A stretch of 64,000 nt of DNA from Natrinema versiforme (GTDB lineage: Archaea > Halobacteriota > Halobacteria > Halobacteriales > Natrialbaceae): assembly GCF_005576615.1 (NCBI RefSeq), contig NZ_CP040330.1, positions 248,001 to 312,000 on the forward strand. The letters are read 5' to 3'. The notes beneath the pieces are model-generated. The model had not been told where the DNA came from, made no database searches, and saw only the letters and a list, made by a program, of their open reading frames with translations. The position numbers were made by a program, and so were the translations under genes. The first letter of the stretch is position 1; each line of letters opens with the position of its first letter. Below, one piece after another: positions 34,415-46,202 of this stretch.

Positions 34415-34437
34415 TCCGAAGGGGTTATGTACCCCAG
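34415..34437 (+). promoter_or_regulatory. rRNA promoter P5
   Basis: TCCGAAGG followed by GTTATGTACCCCAG. It is the fifth and most 16S-proximal copy, 97 bases after P4, and it differs from the others in its TATA flank. Transcripts from it would still include the left strand of the 16S processing stem that starts at about 34507. Confidence 0.6.
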
Positions 34438-34506
34438 ACGGCTTAGAAATACATCCGCACGAGATGAGGATTCCACCCCTGCGGTCCGCCGTACAGATGG
34501 GATCTG

Positions 34507-34544
34507 ATGTTAGCCTTGGTAGTTCGGTGACGCCCGCTCGGTCG
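34507..34544 (+). other. 16S processing stem, left strand (bulge-helix-bulge)
   Basis: GTTAGCCTTGGTAGTTC (34509-34525) pairs with GAACTACCGAGGCTAAC (36216-36232). The 4-bp helix GGTG (34526-34529) pairs with CACC (36209-36212), with bulges TTT (36213-36215) and ACG (34530-34532); CCCG (34533-34536) then pairs with CGGG (36205-36208). This is the exact 3-4-3 bulge-helix-bulge cut by the archaeal splicing endonuclease. Confidence 0.9.
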
Positions 34545-34638
34545 TCGAGTCGGAGTCATCGAACGTGGACCATTATGTGTGAGTGTGTATTAACATTCAC
34601 CGCCAATAGACCCTCCCCAACTGGGGAGATCATATAGC

Positions 34639-36111
<1,473 letters not shown>

Positions 36112-36196
36112 ACAGACCGGGACCGGGGCGTCGCCCCGGCCCACCCTAACTCGTGGCGCGTTGCGCCACGCGGTGCACGTTCGATCGACCATCGGT

Positions 36197-36234
36197 TGGC
36201 CGATCGGGCACCTTTGAACTACCGAGGCTAACAT
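36197..36234 (+). other. 16S processing stem, right strand
   Basis: This strand pairs with 34507-34544 (see that entry). Bulge TTT at 36213-36215 holds one cleavage site. tRNA-Ala lies just outside the stem. Confidence 0.88.
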
Positions 36235-36266
36235 GATACGCGCTGTCCACCCACGTGGGTGGACGT

Positions 36267-36338
36267 GGGCCCATAGCTCAGTGGTAGAGTGCCTCCTTTG
36301 CAAGGAGGATGCCCAGGGTTCGAATCCCTGTGGGTCCA
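36267..36338 (+). tRNA. tRNA-Ala (anticodon TGC) in the 16S-23S spacer
   Basis: Acceptor GGGCCCA pairs with TGGGTCC, discriminator A. The anticodon stem CCTCC/GGAGG holds loop TTTGCAA, giving anticodon TGC. The T-arm has GGTTCGAATCC. CCA is not encoded. Its place between 16S and 23S is normal for haloarchaea. Confidence 0.98.
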
Positions 36339-36483
36339 TGGCTCGGTGCGGATCGAATCGTGCCCCTTAAGTAGGGCAGACGACTTCGATCTAATCCGAC
36401 GAAACTGATGCACCACTCCGCGTAAGTGCGAGTGGGAAGGGTTAATGCAGGCCGGCTGTCTACCGGCGTGCAGATGAGACCGT

Positions 36484-36519
36484 GTGTACGTGTAGTCCAG
36501 GCGTCCACTGGACCCGTTC
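36484..36519 (+). other. 23S processing stem, left strand (bulge-helix-bulge)
   Basis: GTGTACGTGTAGTCCAG (36484-36500) pairs perfectly with 39535-39551. The 4-bp helix GCGT (36501-36504) pairs with ACGC (39528-39531), bulges are CCA (36505-36507) and AAA (39532-39534), and CTGGACCCGTTC (36508-36519) then pairs with 39516-39527. It is a canonical 3-4-3 motif. Confidence 0.9.
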
Positions 36520-36562
36520 CCGGGTCACGATGTTGCGACTTTGTCGCAACGCCGATCCGATG

Positions 36563-39485
<2,923 letters not shown>

Positions 39486-39514
39486 ACACTACATCGCATT
39501 GGATCCGTGACGCG

Positions 39515-39551
39515 CGAACGGGTCCGGACGCAAACTGGACTACACGTACAC
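39515..39551 (+). other. 23S processing stem, right strand
   Basis: This strand pairs with 36484-36519 (see that entry). Bulge AAA lies at 39532-39534. It ends about 14 bases before the tRNA-like element. Confidence 0.88.
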
Positions 39552-39564
39552 TCGGTCATAGACA

Positions 39565-39610
39565 TGCCACCGATTACGGTTTGACGACGGTTCGAGTCCG
39601 TCGGTCGGCA
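39565..39610 (+). other. tRNA-like element directly 5' of 5S rRNA
   Basis: A 5-bp T-arm, GACGG-TTCGAGT-CCGTC (39586-39602), is followed by GGTCGGC and A (39603-39610), which pairs with GCCACC (39566-39571) as an acceptor-like stem lacking one base. There are no D or anticodon arms. In Haloferax volcanii the 5S 5' end is made by tRNase Z acting on such an element; here a cut after the discriminator-like A would leave 5S starting at 39611. Confidence 0.75.
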
Positions 39611-39732
39611 TTACGGCGGCCATAGCGGCGAGGTGCCTCCCGTACCCATCCCGAACACGGAAGATAAGCTCGCCTGCGTTACGGTTAGTACTGGAGTGGG
39701 CGACCCTCTGGGAACCCCGTTTCGCCGCCACC
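39611..39732 (+). rRNA. rrf: 5S ribosomal RNA
   Basis: It starts TTACGGCGGCCATAGCGGC and contains CCCGTACCCATCCCGAACAC and GAAGATAAGC, as in haloarchaeal 5S. The terminal stem CGGCGGC pairs with GCCGCC at the end. About 122 bases; the 3' end may be off by a few bases. Confidence 0.96.
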
Positions 39733-39755
39733 ACTCATACTCAGACTTTCACCCT

Positions 39756-39797
39756 CACAGAGCGGCTGCTAAAGCAGTCGCTCTGTGGGGGTTTCTG
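39756..39797 (+). terminator. Hairpin after 5S rRNA
   Basis: Stem CACAGAGCGGCTGC (39756-39769) pairs with GCAGTCGCTCTGTG (39774-39787, one G-U) around loop TAAA, followed by GGGG and TTTCTGTATTT. It is a likely end or attenuation point of the rRNA transcript before tRNA-Cys. Confidence 0.6.
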
Positions 39798-39877
39798 TAT
39801 TTCCCTGATCAGTGACAGCAACCACGATTGTGCCGTACCGCTATGCTTAAACGAACGCAGTGTCAACGGTAGGATGC

Positions 39878-39953
39878 GCCAAGGTGGCAGAGTCCGGCCG
39901 AACGCAGCGGCCTGCAGAGCCGCCCACCGCCGGTTCAAATCCGGCCCTTGGCT
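39878..39953 (+). tRNA. tRNA-Cys (anticodon GCA)
   Basis: Acceptor GCCAAGG pairs with CCTTGGC, discriminator T. The anticodon stem GCGGC/GCCGC encloses CTGCAGA, giving GCA. The T-arm is GCCGGTTCAAATCCGGC. It is the usual last gene of haloarchaeal rRNA operons, 146 bases after 5S. Confidence 0.98.
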
Positions 39954-40330
39954 TATACCAAATTCCTTACAATCCACGCGGATTGTAGGGTCCAGCCATC
40001 GCGAACGTCGGCTGGAACGCAGTTTTTCGATACTTCCGAGAAGCATCATGAACCACATCCCGCGATAGCGACGGCTAACGGAGATTTGCTGCGATCAGGT
40101 GACACTCTTACTCCGGCAACTCGAGCGGTGTCCCTTATCAGTATATCCTCGAGCGGCCAGCATTCAACGAGGAATTCGAGGGAATCGAGTGGTCGAATCG
40201 TACTTACTGAGACGATGATCTTGTGGGTGCCGCAAGAGCGCTACACTGCTTGTCAGAGGATATCCGTCTCGTAATTAGAATAACACAATAATACGATACT
40301 ACAGACAGCCAGAATATAATTATACCAATA
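39954..40330 (+). terminator. Intergenic region with two hairpins after tRNA-Cys
   Basis: TACAATCC-ACGC-GGATTGTA (39968-39987) is a perfect 8-bp stem-loop. It is followed by TCCAGCC/GGCTGGA (39991-40016) and then ACGCAGTTTTT, so transcription from tRNA-Cys probably ends near 40026. I see no gene between there and 40331; the part after 40260 is AT-rich and probably promotes the next gene. Confidence 0.55.
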
Positions 40331-41839
40331 GTGAAAAGTTGGGGACGGATGGTTTCTAGAAGAGTGGTCGTCGTGGGGCTGCTATTCGGGTCGATACTCT
40401 CTGCGGGTTTCGTTGGCGGGACTACGTTCGTTGATATCGATGGAGATGGAGAGTCTGCATTGAGTGAAGTTAGAGAGGGCACTGATCCCTCGTCTGCCGA
40501 CACTGACGAAGATGGCCTTGATGACGGGAAAGAGAAACAGTACGGGACCAACCCAATCAATGCGGATACTGACGGCGATGGGCTAGAGGACGGCCAAGAG
40601 GTGAACGAACTCGAGACAAATCCGTCCGATACAGACTCCGATGGAGATGGTCTGAGCGATCCAGCTGAAATACGAGAATACGAGTCGAACCCGAGAGCGA
40701 TCGATACGGATGGTGATGGACTCTCAGACGATGACGAAGTTTACGACTACGGCACTGACCCGACAGACACCGATACTGATGGGGATGGACTATCCGATCG
40801 CGAAGAAGTCGAAGCGTATGGGACGTCGCCGATAGATATCGATACAGACGACGACGGGGTCGGCGATGGTCTCGAGAGGAACGAGTACGGGACTGATCCG
40901 ACTCGAAATGATACGGACGATGATGGTATCAGTGATGGCGACGAGATAGAGATTTACGAGACTGAGCCAACGAGTACCGATACCGACGGCGACGGACTCG
41001 ACGATGATGACGAAATCTATACTCTCGAGACTGATCCAACGAACGTCGATACCGATACTGATGGCGATGGCGTCGACGATGCATCCGAAGTTGATGACTA
41101 TGAGACGAATCCTTACGATTCGGATTCCGACGACGATGGGCTGACTGACGGAGCGGAAATCATCGAGTACGGGACTGACCCGACTGATGAGGACACGGAT
41201 GGCGACGGACTTTCTGACGGCAAAGAGGTGAATCAGTCTGATCAATACCCGGGCGCGGATCCGCTTCGAACGGACGTCTTCGTCGAGGTAGACGAAATGG
41301 AGGGAACCGAATTACCGAAGCGGGAAACGGCTAAAATCGTACAACAGTTCGAAGACGCACCGATTGATAACCCGGATGGGTCGACCGGTATTTCGCTACA
41401 CGTCGAGTACGACGAGATCGTTCCGTCAGAGCCGCGAACGGAGTGGGACGGTTCGTATGAGGACTACCGGGACCAGTATCGGGATCAGAACGGAACGGGC
41501 TACCACTATCTGCTTATCGTTGAGACCGCCATCCACGATGGAAGAAGCGTCGGTGGCACTGCCGCAAGCGACTCGAGCGGTGCGATGATGGTCCGCCACT
41601 ATGAGTGGAGTGATATTACAGGAACGACTGCCATGCATGAGCTGGGTCATTCCCTCGGGCTAGCTGATGTTCACGAGGGAATCGATTCTAGAAGGTATTC
41701 GCACCAGGAGTACCCGAGCGTGATGAACTACAACCGGCCTAATAACTACTATGGGTACTCGACTGGTGGGTCTTCGAGGAATGACTTCGATGACTGGAGC
41801 TATCTCGAAGAACACCTCGAAACACCACAGATCGGATAA
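40331..41839 (+). CDS. Secreted metzincin-like protease with calcium-binding (TSP3-like) repeats
   Basis: The protein has 502 residues from GTG 40331, or 496 from ATG 40349. A signal peptide (MVSRRVVVVGLLFGSILSAG) leads into about 12 repeats of roughly 23 residues with DTDGDGLSD-type calcium loops followed by E..YGTDPT (residues 34-310). The last 190 residues are catalytic, with the zinc motif HELGHSLGLAD (HExxHxxGxxD, Asp as third ligand as in snapalysin-like enzymes) and a Met-turn-like SVMNY about 30 residues later. It should be an extracellular zinc peptidase whose stalk is rigidified by calcium. Codon use is more AT-rich than in its neighbours, which suggests acquisition. It stands alone between the rRNA operon and the tRNA-Lys region. 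Confidence 0.88.
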   Translation: MKSWGRMVSRRVVVVGLLFGSILSAGFVGGTTFVDIDGDGESALSEVREGTDPSSADTDEDGLDDGKEKQYGTNPINADTDGDGLEDGQEVNELETNPSDTDSDGDGLSDPAEIREYESNPRAIDTDGDGLSDDDEVYDYGTDPTDTDTDGDGLSDREEVEAYGTSPIDIDTDDDGVGDGLERNEYGTDPTRNDTDDDGISDGDEIEIYETEPTSTDTDGDGLDDDDEIYTLETDPTNVDTDTDGDGVDDASEVDDYETNPYDSDSDDDGLTDGAEIIEYGTDPTDEDTDGDGLSDGKEVNQSDQYPGADPLRTDVFVEVDEMEGTELPKRETAKIVQQFEDAPIDNPDGSTGISLHVEYDEIVPSEPRTEWDGSYEDYRDQYRDQNGTGYHYLLIVETAIHDGRSVGGTAASDSSGAMMVRHYEWSDITGTTAMHELGHSLGLADVHEGIDSRRYSHQEYPSVMNYNRPNNYYGYSTGGSSRNDFDDWSYLEEHLETPQIG

Positions 41840-41991
41840 CAATATGGCCGGTGACTACTAGTCGAGGTAGCGGATTATTTCGTGGTTTATTTTCCAACTC
41901 CTCTCCTCACTCGCTTCGCTCGTGAGACTTCGTTCTTCCGCGCTCAAACCGCGGTCGCTGCTCTGCCGGTTACGAATCGGTTCTCGCAGAA

Positions 41992-42014
41992 GCGGGCCAG
42001 GCGCGATCGTGAAC
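41992..42014 (-). repeat. Partial copy of tRNA-Lys 3' end (copy 1)
   Basis: On the plus strand GCGGGCCAGGCGCGAT matches the tRNA-Lys 3' terminus GCGGGCCGGGCGCGAT with one change, and the GAAC of the T-loop follows after small changes. A hairpin CTCTGC..GCAGAAG lies on its left, as does the hairpin beside the real tRNA. Confidence 0.6.
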
Positions 42015-42114
42015 TACGCCGAGACGTTCCTGCTCGCTCGCAGGCTGCGGCTCGTCTATTTCAACTCACTTCGGATCTGCGACCTGCTGCTCACATAGTG
42101 TTCGCAGCAGGAAA

Positions 42115-42138
42115 GTGGGCTGGGCGCGATTTGAACAC
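42115..42138 (-). repeat. Partial copy of tRNA-Lys 3' end (copy 2)
   Basis: The plus-strand sequence CTGGGCGCGATTTGAACAC repeats the T-arm and acceptor 3' strand of tRNA-Lys with one acceptor mismatch; the rest of the tRNA is absent. Spacing to the real tRNA is about 115 bases and to copy 1 about 123 bases. Confidence 0.65.
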
Positions 42139-42196
42139 ACGATCGGACGTGCTTACTCCGTTGTGCGCGATCTCCCTGCGATTCAAATCGCGGTGG

Positions 42197-42228
42197 TTTT
42201 GCCACTCGCGACCTTGCTCGTGGCAAAA
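42197..42228 (-). terminator. Hairpin directly after tRNA-Lys
   Basis: TTTTGCCAC (42197-42205) pairs perfectly with GTGGCAAAA (42220-42228), beginning two bases after the tRNA 3' end on the minus strand. It probably stops or protects the tRNA transcript. Confidence 0.5.
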
Positions 42229-42229
42229 G

Positions 42230-42303
<74 letters not shown>

Positions 42304-42382
42304 CGTGGTTTCCCTTTTCGGGGAGTAGCGGTTAAACGTTTCTTTCTCCGCTACGGATGTGTCCCGTTAGTTCGAGACGAGT

Positions 42383-43078
42383 TCACTCGAGGTACTGCTC
42401 GAGCGCCTCGGTGACGAGGTGGCCGGGGTCGATGTCTTCGACGGAGGCGCGACGCCGGAGGTCGCGGTAGGTGTGCGGTGAGAGGGTGAGCTCGAGTCGG
42501 CCGAGGGTGATATCGTGCTCGGCGAGCGCCTGATCGATGGATGTCCCGTCGTTGATCGAGCTGGCGACGCTTCGCACGTCGCGGACGGTGAGGTTTCCGT
42601 CGAGGGTGGCCCACGCGAGGAGGAGTCGTGCTTCACCGCCGACGCGGGCGATGTGTTTGGCGGCGGTCGGTGCGATCTGGCCGATCGCGACCTGCTTGCG
42701 GACCGATCTCGGGAGGTCGTGGACGCGGGCCCACTTGCGGATAAACGAGACGGTGGCGTCGCCACCGGCGCGTTCCGCGGCGGCTTTGTAGGAGCCTTCG
42801 CCACGGACGAGCGCGGCGCAGGCGGCCGCGCCGCGGAGCATGTAGAGGTGATCGTCGTTGGTGTTGCCGGCTGCAAACTGGCGGACGGTTTCGGCGGCGT
42901 CCGCGAGGCTGTCGGGGTCGTCGGGATCGAACTGGACGGCCTCGCGGGCGCGGGTCCCGGCGACCGATTCGTCGCCCCGGATAACTGGTGCACCGACGGG
43001 AGATTCGCGGTCCGTCGGGATCGATCGACCGTTCTCGCCGCGGCGGTGCGAACGATCACCGGGCCGGTTGTCGGTCAT
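42383..43078 (-). CDS. Conserved haloarchaeal protein (DUF7119-like), helical
   Basis: The protein has 231 residues from ATG 43078; a TTG nine codons upstream is less likely. After a polar N-terminus it has an all-helical body (DSLADAAETVRQFAAGN, then YMLRGAAACAALVRGEGSYK) and segments with helix-turn-helix-like spacing (GSYKAAAERAGGDATVSFIR), ending VTEALEQYLE. This looks like a widely conserved haloarchaeal family of unknown function; the DUF7119 name is from memory and unverified. A DNA-binding role is possible. It stands alone next to tRNA-Lys. Confidence 0.75.
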   Translation of the reverse strand: MTDNRPGDRSHRRGENGRSIPTDRESPVGAPVIRGDESVAGTRAREAVQFDPDDPDSLADAAETVRQFAAGNTNDDHLYMLRGAAACAALVRGEGSYKAAAERAGGDATVSFIRKWARVHDLPRSVRKQVAIGQIAPTAAKHIARVGGEARLLLAWATLDGNLTVRDVRSVASSINDGTSIDQALAEHDITLGRLELTLSPHTYRDLRRRASVEDIDPGHLVTEALEQYLE

Positions 43079-43135
43079 GCACCTCGTTACGGGTCTCGCA
43101 GTCAAAAAGGTCGTTGCCGTGGCGAAATTCTCGGG

Positions 43136-43276
43136 TTACTCCTCGCGCTGCTCTGCGAGGTGCTCCCAGATTTCCGTACAGCCGGCCCCTTCCTCGATGT
43201 CGTCGAGGTGGGCATCGTCGCGCTCCTCGGATTCCTGCTCGACCGGCTCTGGTTTGCATTCGGCTGTATCAGTCAT
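43136..43276 (-). CDS. Small acidic protein with two cysteines (46 aa)
   Basis: ATG 43276 to TAA 43136 encodes a 46-residue acidic protein starting MTDTAECKPEPVEQ and ending CTEIWEHLAEQREE, with Cys at residues 7 and 33. The ending (CTEIWEHL) looks conserved rather than random, and the codons follow the G/C third-position bias of real haloarchaeal genes. It is transcribed in the same direction as the gene before it at 42383-43078, with 57 bases between them. Function is unknown. Confidence 0.6.
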   Translation of the reverse strand: MTDTAECKPEPVEQESEERDDAHLDDIEEGAGCTEIWEHLAEQREE

Positions 43277-44044
43277 TGCCGGCCTTTCGAACCCCGTCGG
43301 CATAAGTATCGCTTCGGCTGCAAACGATACCCGTGCTCTGTCTTATGGGTTGATTATGCCGCTATCTCTGACGGATTGGGTCCTCGAGGTGTTCGGTTGT
43401 CGACGAGGACCTGCCGAATGACGCGGTGGAAGCCGATACTAATCGTGCCACCGGGTTCGGTGTCGACGGCTATCGACTGGTGAAATGCTGGGAGACGATC
43501 GTCCGTCAGGAGGGACCGCTCGAGAGAGTGGTGGCGCAGTCGAAGTCGTCCGGAGTGAGCGCATTCGGTAGCGAGGGGGCTCTCCATTGGGGAAGGGTCC
43601 ATTTCAGTTCCGTCGATCCGCGATCGACGTTTCGTATCGGGCCGCGTGGGAGGCCAGCGACTGACAGTCGAGTCGAGTATCACGAGCAGGCGGTCACCGA
43701 TTGCGTCGACCGTCGGTGATTCGAGAACGAAGTTTCTGCCCACCGTCTCGGTCGGGTGTTCGACTCGAATGGCCGATCGGTTTCTCACGACATTGTGGTG
43801 GCAAAAACGGCCGGTAAGTGTGGTGGTCGGTTCGGTGCCGTCGAGATCGGTAGACACGGGTGGTCTCAGCGCTTGCTATCTGGGGGCGTTCAAACATCGA
43901 ATTCCGCTACCGAATGGGAACCGGCGCTGAATTCACCGGGAAACTGTTCGCGACTGCACTCGAGTCCGGAGTCATTGCGGCTGGTCCGCTGTCGGTCGGA
44001 ACAGCCATCGGTATAAGTGAGCACGCCGCGAGTGTCGAACCGAT
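43277..44044. other. 768 bases without a convincing gene
   Basis: Open frames on both strands overlap here (the longest is 167 codons, minus strand), but they are rich in Arg, Pro, Thr and Ser and lack the acidic composition of the surrounding proteins. Decayed coding DNA is possible. GTATAAGTG at 44011-44019, 26-34 bases before the next ATG, is a good leaderless promoter for the following gene. Confidence 0.5.
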
Positions 44045-44326
44045 ATGTCCGATCGATTGATGACGGTCAACGCGTACACGACGCTGGACTACGTCGAGGG
44101 GAAGGCGGTGGGCGAGACCTTCGAGTGGGAGTCGGTCGCCGTCGTGAACGCGACCGCCGATCGCGAGGATCCCGAGGAGATCCGCCTCCAACTCGAGCTC
44201 GATAATCTGTCCGAGGAGCACGTGCCGAAGCATATGGAAGAACTCGAGTTGACGCCGGCACAGGCCCGTACGCTGGCTGCCGATCTCGAGAAACACGCCG
44301 ATCGCGTCGAGGACGCGACGGAGTAG
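44045..44326 (+). CDS. Small conserved haloarchaeal protein (DUF6360-like)
   Basis: The 93 residues form a beta-rich N-terminal half (TVNAYTTLDYVEGKAVGETF, VAVVNATADRED) and a helical acidic C-terminal half (LELTPAQARTLAADLEKHAD). The composition and size fit a conserved haloarchaeal small protein that I associate with DUF6360; the name is from memory. The TATA element GTATAAG lies 28 bases before the ATG. Function is unknown. Confidence 0.75.
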   Translation: MSDRLMTVNAYTTLDYVEGKAVGETFEWESVAVVNATADREDPEEIRLQLELDNLSEEHVPKHMEELELTPAQARTLAADLEKHADRVEDATE

Positions 44327-44426
44327 CCCGAGTCAGTTCTGACGGCGGGATCGACTCGCGGCGACACCTGCCGTCGCAGGCTCCCGTCTTTTTCGCTCGC
44401 CCGGTGAACGCTCGAGTGGATACACC

Positions 44427-44921
44427 ATGAGCATGGACACGATTCAGGACCTGTTCGAACACGGCTTGGAGGACATCTATCACGCGGAGCATCAGCTCCT
44501 CGACGCGCTCGAGGAACTCGAGTCAAACACGGAGCGCGAGGAAATCGTGCAGGCGTTTTCGGAACACCGCGAGGAAACGGAAGGACAGATCGACCGGCTC
44601 GAGGAGGTCTTCGACATGTTCGGCGAGCCGCCGGAGAAAGAGGAGTGTGAGGGCATCGAGGGCCTGCTCGAGGAGTACGAGGAGTTCGTGTCGATGGACC
44701 CCGACCAGGACGTAATGGACTATCACAACATGGCGGCCGCGGAGAAGACCGAACACTACGAGATCGCCGCCTACGGGAACCTGATCCCGCTCGCGGACCA
44801 GCTCGGTATGGACGACGCCGCCGACCTCCTCGAGGAGAATCTCCGTGAGGAGCAAGCCGCCCTCGAGGAGCTGACGGAACTGACCGAGGAGTTCGAAATG
44901 GACGCGATCCCGGCCGAGTGA
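44427..44921 (+). CDS. YciE/YciF-family (DUF892) ferritin-like protein
   Basis: The protein has 164 residues, nearly all helical, with the family pattern: N-terminal FEHGLEDIYHAEHQLLDALEE, central EHREETEGQIDRLEEVF, DYHNMAAAEKTEHYEIAAYG, and a last helix ENLREEQAALEELT. The Glu/His residues in ExxH-type positions (ED.YHAEHQ, EHREE, EKTEHYE, EEQ) fit a di-iron four-helix bundle. Such proteins are stress-induced in bacteria. The start is at 44427, with a second Met two codons later. The fold call is firm; the activity is unproven. Confidence 0.9.
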   Translation: MSMDTIQDLFEHGLEDIYHAEHQLLDALEELESNTEREEIVQAFSEHREETEGQIDRLEEVFDMFGEPPEKEECEGIEGLLEEYEEFVSMDPDQDVMDYHNMAAAEKTEHYEIAAYGNLIPLADQLGMDDAADLLEENLREEQAALEELTELTEEFEMDAIPAE

Positions 44922-44926
44922 TTCGC

Positions 44927-45061
44927 GTGACTGACGACGGCGATACCGAGGCCGACGACGAGGAGGAACAGACCCAGTACGGCGGTACCGAAGACGAGCA
45001 GCCGACGACCGATCTCGACGAGGGCGACGAGGACGGCGGAGACGGCGATACTGACGAGTAG
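44927..45061 (+). CDS. Very acidic 44-aa mini-ORF (doubtful)
   Basis: GTG 44927 to TAG 45061 encodes 44 residues of Asp/Glu/Gly/Thr (MTDDGDTEADDEEEQTQYGG at its start), five bases after the preceding gene's stop. The opposite strand of the same bases reads as a hydrophobic membrane helix (LLVFGTAVLGLFLLVVGLG), so one of the two strands may encode a small protein. I cannot decide between them without comparison. Confidence 0.3.
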   Translation: MTDDGDTEADDEEEQTQYGGTEDEQPTTDLDEGDEDGGDGDTDE

Positions 45062-45172
45062 CTCCCCGTTCCGCGCTGTTTCCCGCTGTCTCGAGCCGAC
45101 GCGATCGCCCGATTTCGCCGACGGCTGCCGAGACGCGTACGGCTTTTACTGTTCGGTGCGTTACTGCCGCGT

Positions 45173-45646
45173 GTGACAAGGCCCGCGCCGGAGGACGGCG
45201 AAGAAGTGACGGTCCGACCCGCGGAGCGCGCGGATCTGCTCGCGGTCGTTCGCATCGAGAACGCGTCGTTTTCCCAGCCCTGGCCCTACGACGCGTTCGA
45301 GCGGTTCCTCGGCAAGCCGGGATTTCTCGTCGCCGAGTGCGACGGCGAGGTCGCCGGCTACATCGTCGCCGACGTGACCCAGCAGATCGGCCGCGCGCTC
45401 GGCCACGTGAAGGATATCGCCGTCCACCCCGACCACCGCGGGGACGGCGTCGGCTCCACGCTCCTGTCCCGATCGATCGGCGTGCTCGCGGCTCACGGCG
45501 CGCAGACGGTCAAACTCGAGGTTCGGCGGTCGAACGACGGGGCGAAGCGCCTCTACCGGGAGTTCGGGTTCGATCCGCTCCGGCGGGTTCCCGAGTACTA
45601 CGGCGACGGCGAGGACGCGATCGTGATGATCCGGAAACTCGGCTGA
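45173..45646 (+). CDS. rimI: Ribosomal-protein-alanine N-acetyltransferase-like GNAT (RimI)
   Basis: This 157-residue GNAT acetyltransferase has VRPAERADLLAVVRIENASF, the RimI-typical SQPWPYDAFERFL, the acetyl-CoA motif HRGDGVGSTLL (Q/RxxGxG/A form), and the C-terminal LYREFGFDPLRRVPEYY. In archaea such proteins acetylate protein N-termini. I used GTG 45173; a CTTTTACT element about 30 bases upstream fits a leaderless transcript. It is transcribed just upstream of the DUF5810 gene. Confidence 0.88.
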   Translation: MTRPAPEDGEEVTVRPAERADLLAVVRIENASFSQPWPYDAFERFLGKPGFLVAECDGEVAGYIVADVTQQIGRALGHVKDIAVHPDHRGDGVGSTLLSRSIGVLAAHGAQTVKLEVRRSNDGAKRLYREFGFDPLRRVPEYYGDGEDAIVMIRKLG

Positions 45647-45700
45647 CTCGATACCGGTCGGTTGCGGGACGTTTTACCGTTCGCGGTCGTACGGTCTCCT

Positions 45701-46177
45701 ATGGGATACGCCTGTCCGGTCTGTGACGCCGAAGAGGCCGACGCGGTTCACCTCGCGAACCACCTCGCGATCACCGCGTCGCTCGGTCGCGAGGACCACC
45801 GCGAGTGGCTCGAGGAGTACGCGCCCGACTGGGGCGACTGCAGCCCTGAAGAACTCGGGGAACTCGTCAGCCCGCACGCGGACGAAATCGACACGCCGGA
45901 GTTCGAGGAGCGCGGCCACGGCCACGGCCACAGCCACGGTCACGAGCCCGGCCGACCCGATTCGCTCGAGGCGGGCATCTCCCGCCAGAGCCGCCAGCCC
46001 GGTCGTGGATCGATGACTGCCGAAGCCGAGAACGTCCTGCAGGAGGCCGCGGAGTTGACCCGCGAGATGCAGGACTCGAGCGAGGGCGAGGCGGCCGACG
46101 ACTCGGCCTCGAACGGCGACCCTGCGGACGACGCCGGCGACGCTGACGGCGACGCCGACGGGAACGGAAACGCGTAA
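45701..46177 (+). CDS. DUF5810-type zinc-binding protein
   Basis: The protein has 158 residues from ATG 45701 (a GTTTTACC element lies 27 bases upstream; the longer frame is discarded). The N-terminus MGYACPVCDAEEADAVHLAN carries C5, C8, H17 and H21, a C2H2 zinc knuckle. A His/Gly-rich patch HGHGHSHGHEPG follows at about residues 70-81, and then a helical stretch and an acidic, disordered tail. It resembles haloarchaeal DUF5810 proteins, and the next gene is DUF5809-like, the usual pair. Function is unknown; the His patch may bind metal. Confidence 0.82.
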   Translation: MGYACPVCDAEEADAVHLANHLAITASLGREDHREWLEEYAPDWGDCSPEELGELVSPHADEIDTPEFEERGHGHGHSHGHEPGRPDSLEAGISRQSRQPGRGSMTAEAENVLQEAAELTREMQDSSEGEAADDSASNGDPADDAGDADGDADGNGNA

Positions 46178-46202
46178 CTGGCCGTCGGCCGACTGTCCGG
46201 AT

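Larger units (their letters stand above)
41843..42229. other. Non-coding region with decayed copies of the tRNA-Lys 3' end
   Basis: No gene is convincing here. Two imperfect copies of the tRNA-Lys 3' part (see repeat entries) and local hairpins such as CTCACTCGCTTCGCTCGTGAG (about 41914) fill the region. It looks like the scar of past integration events at tRNA-Lys. Confidence 0.55.

Noticed and set aside
39741..40058. Minus-strand frame across tRNA-Cys
   Set aside because: It is antisense to an intact tRNA and the rRNA terminator.
40434..41240. Short direct repeats that could suggest a CRISPR-like array
   Set aside because: They are in frame and encode the calcium-binding protein repeats; copies differ by codon choice and there are no unique spacers.
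43354..43857. 167-codon minus-strand frame in the gap before 44045
   Set aside because: Composition is Arg/Pro/Thr/Ser-rich, not acidic, and overlaps a plus-strand frame of similar quality; no family pattern.
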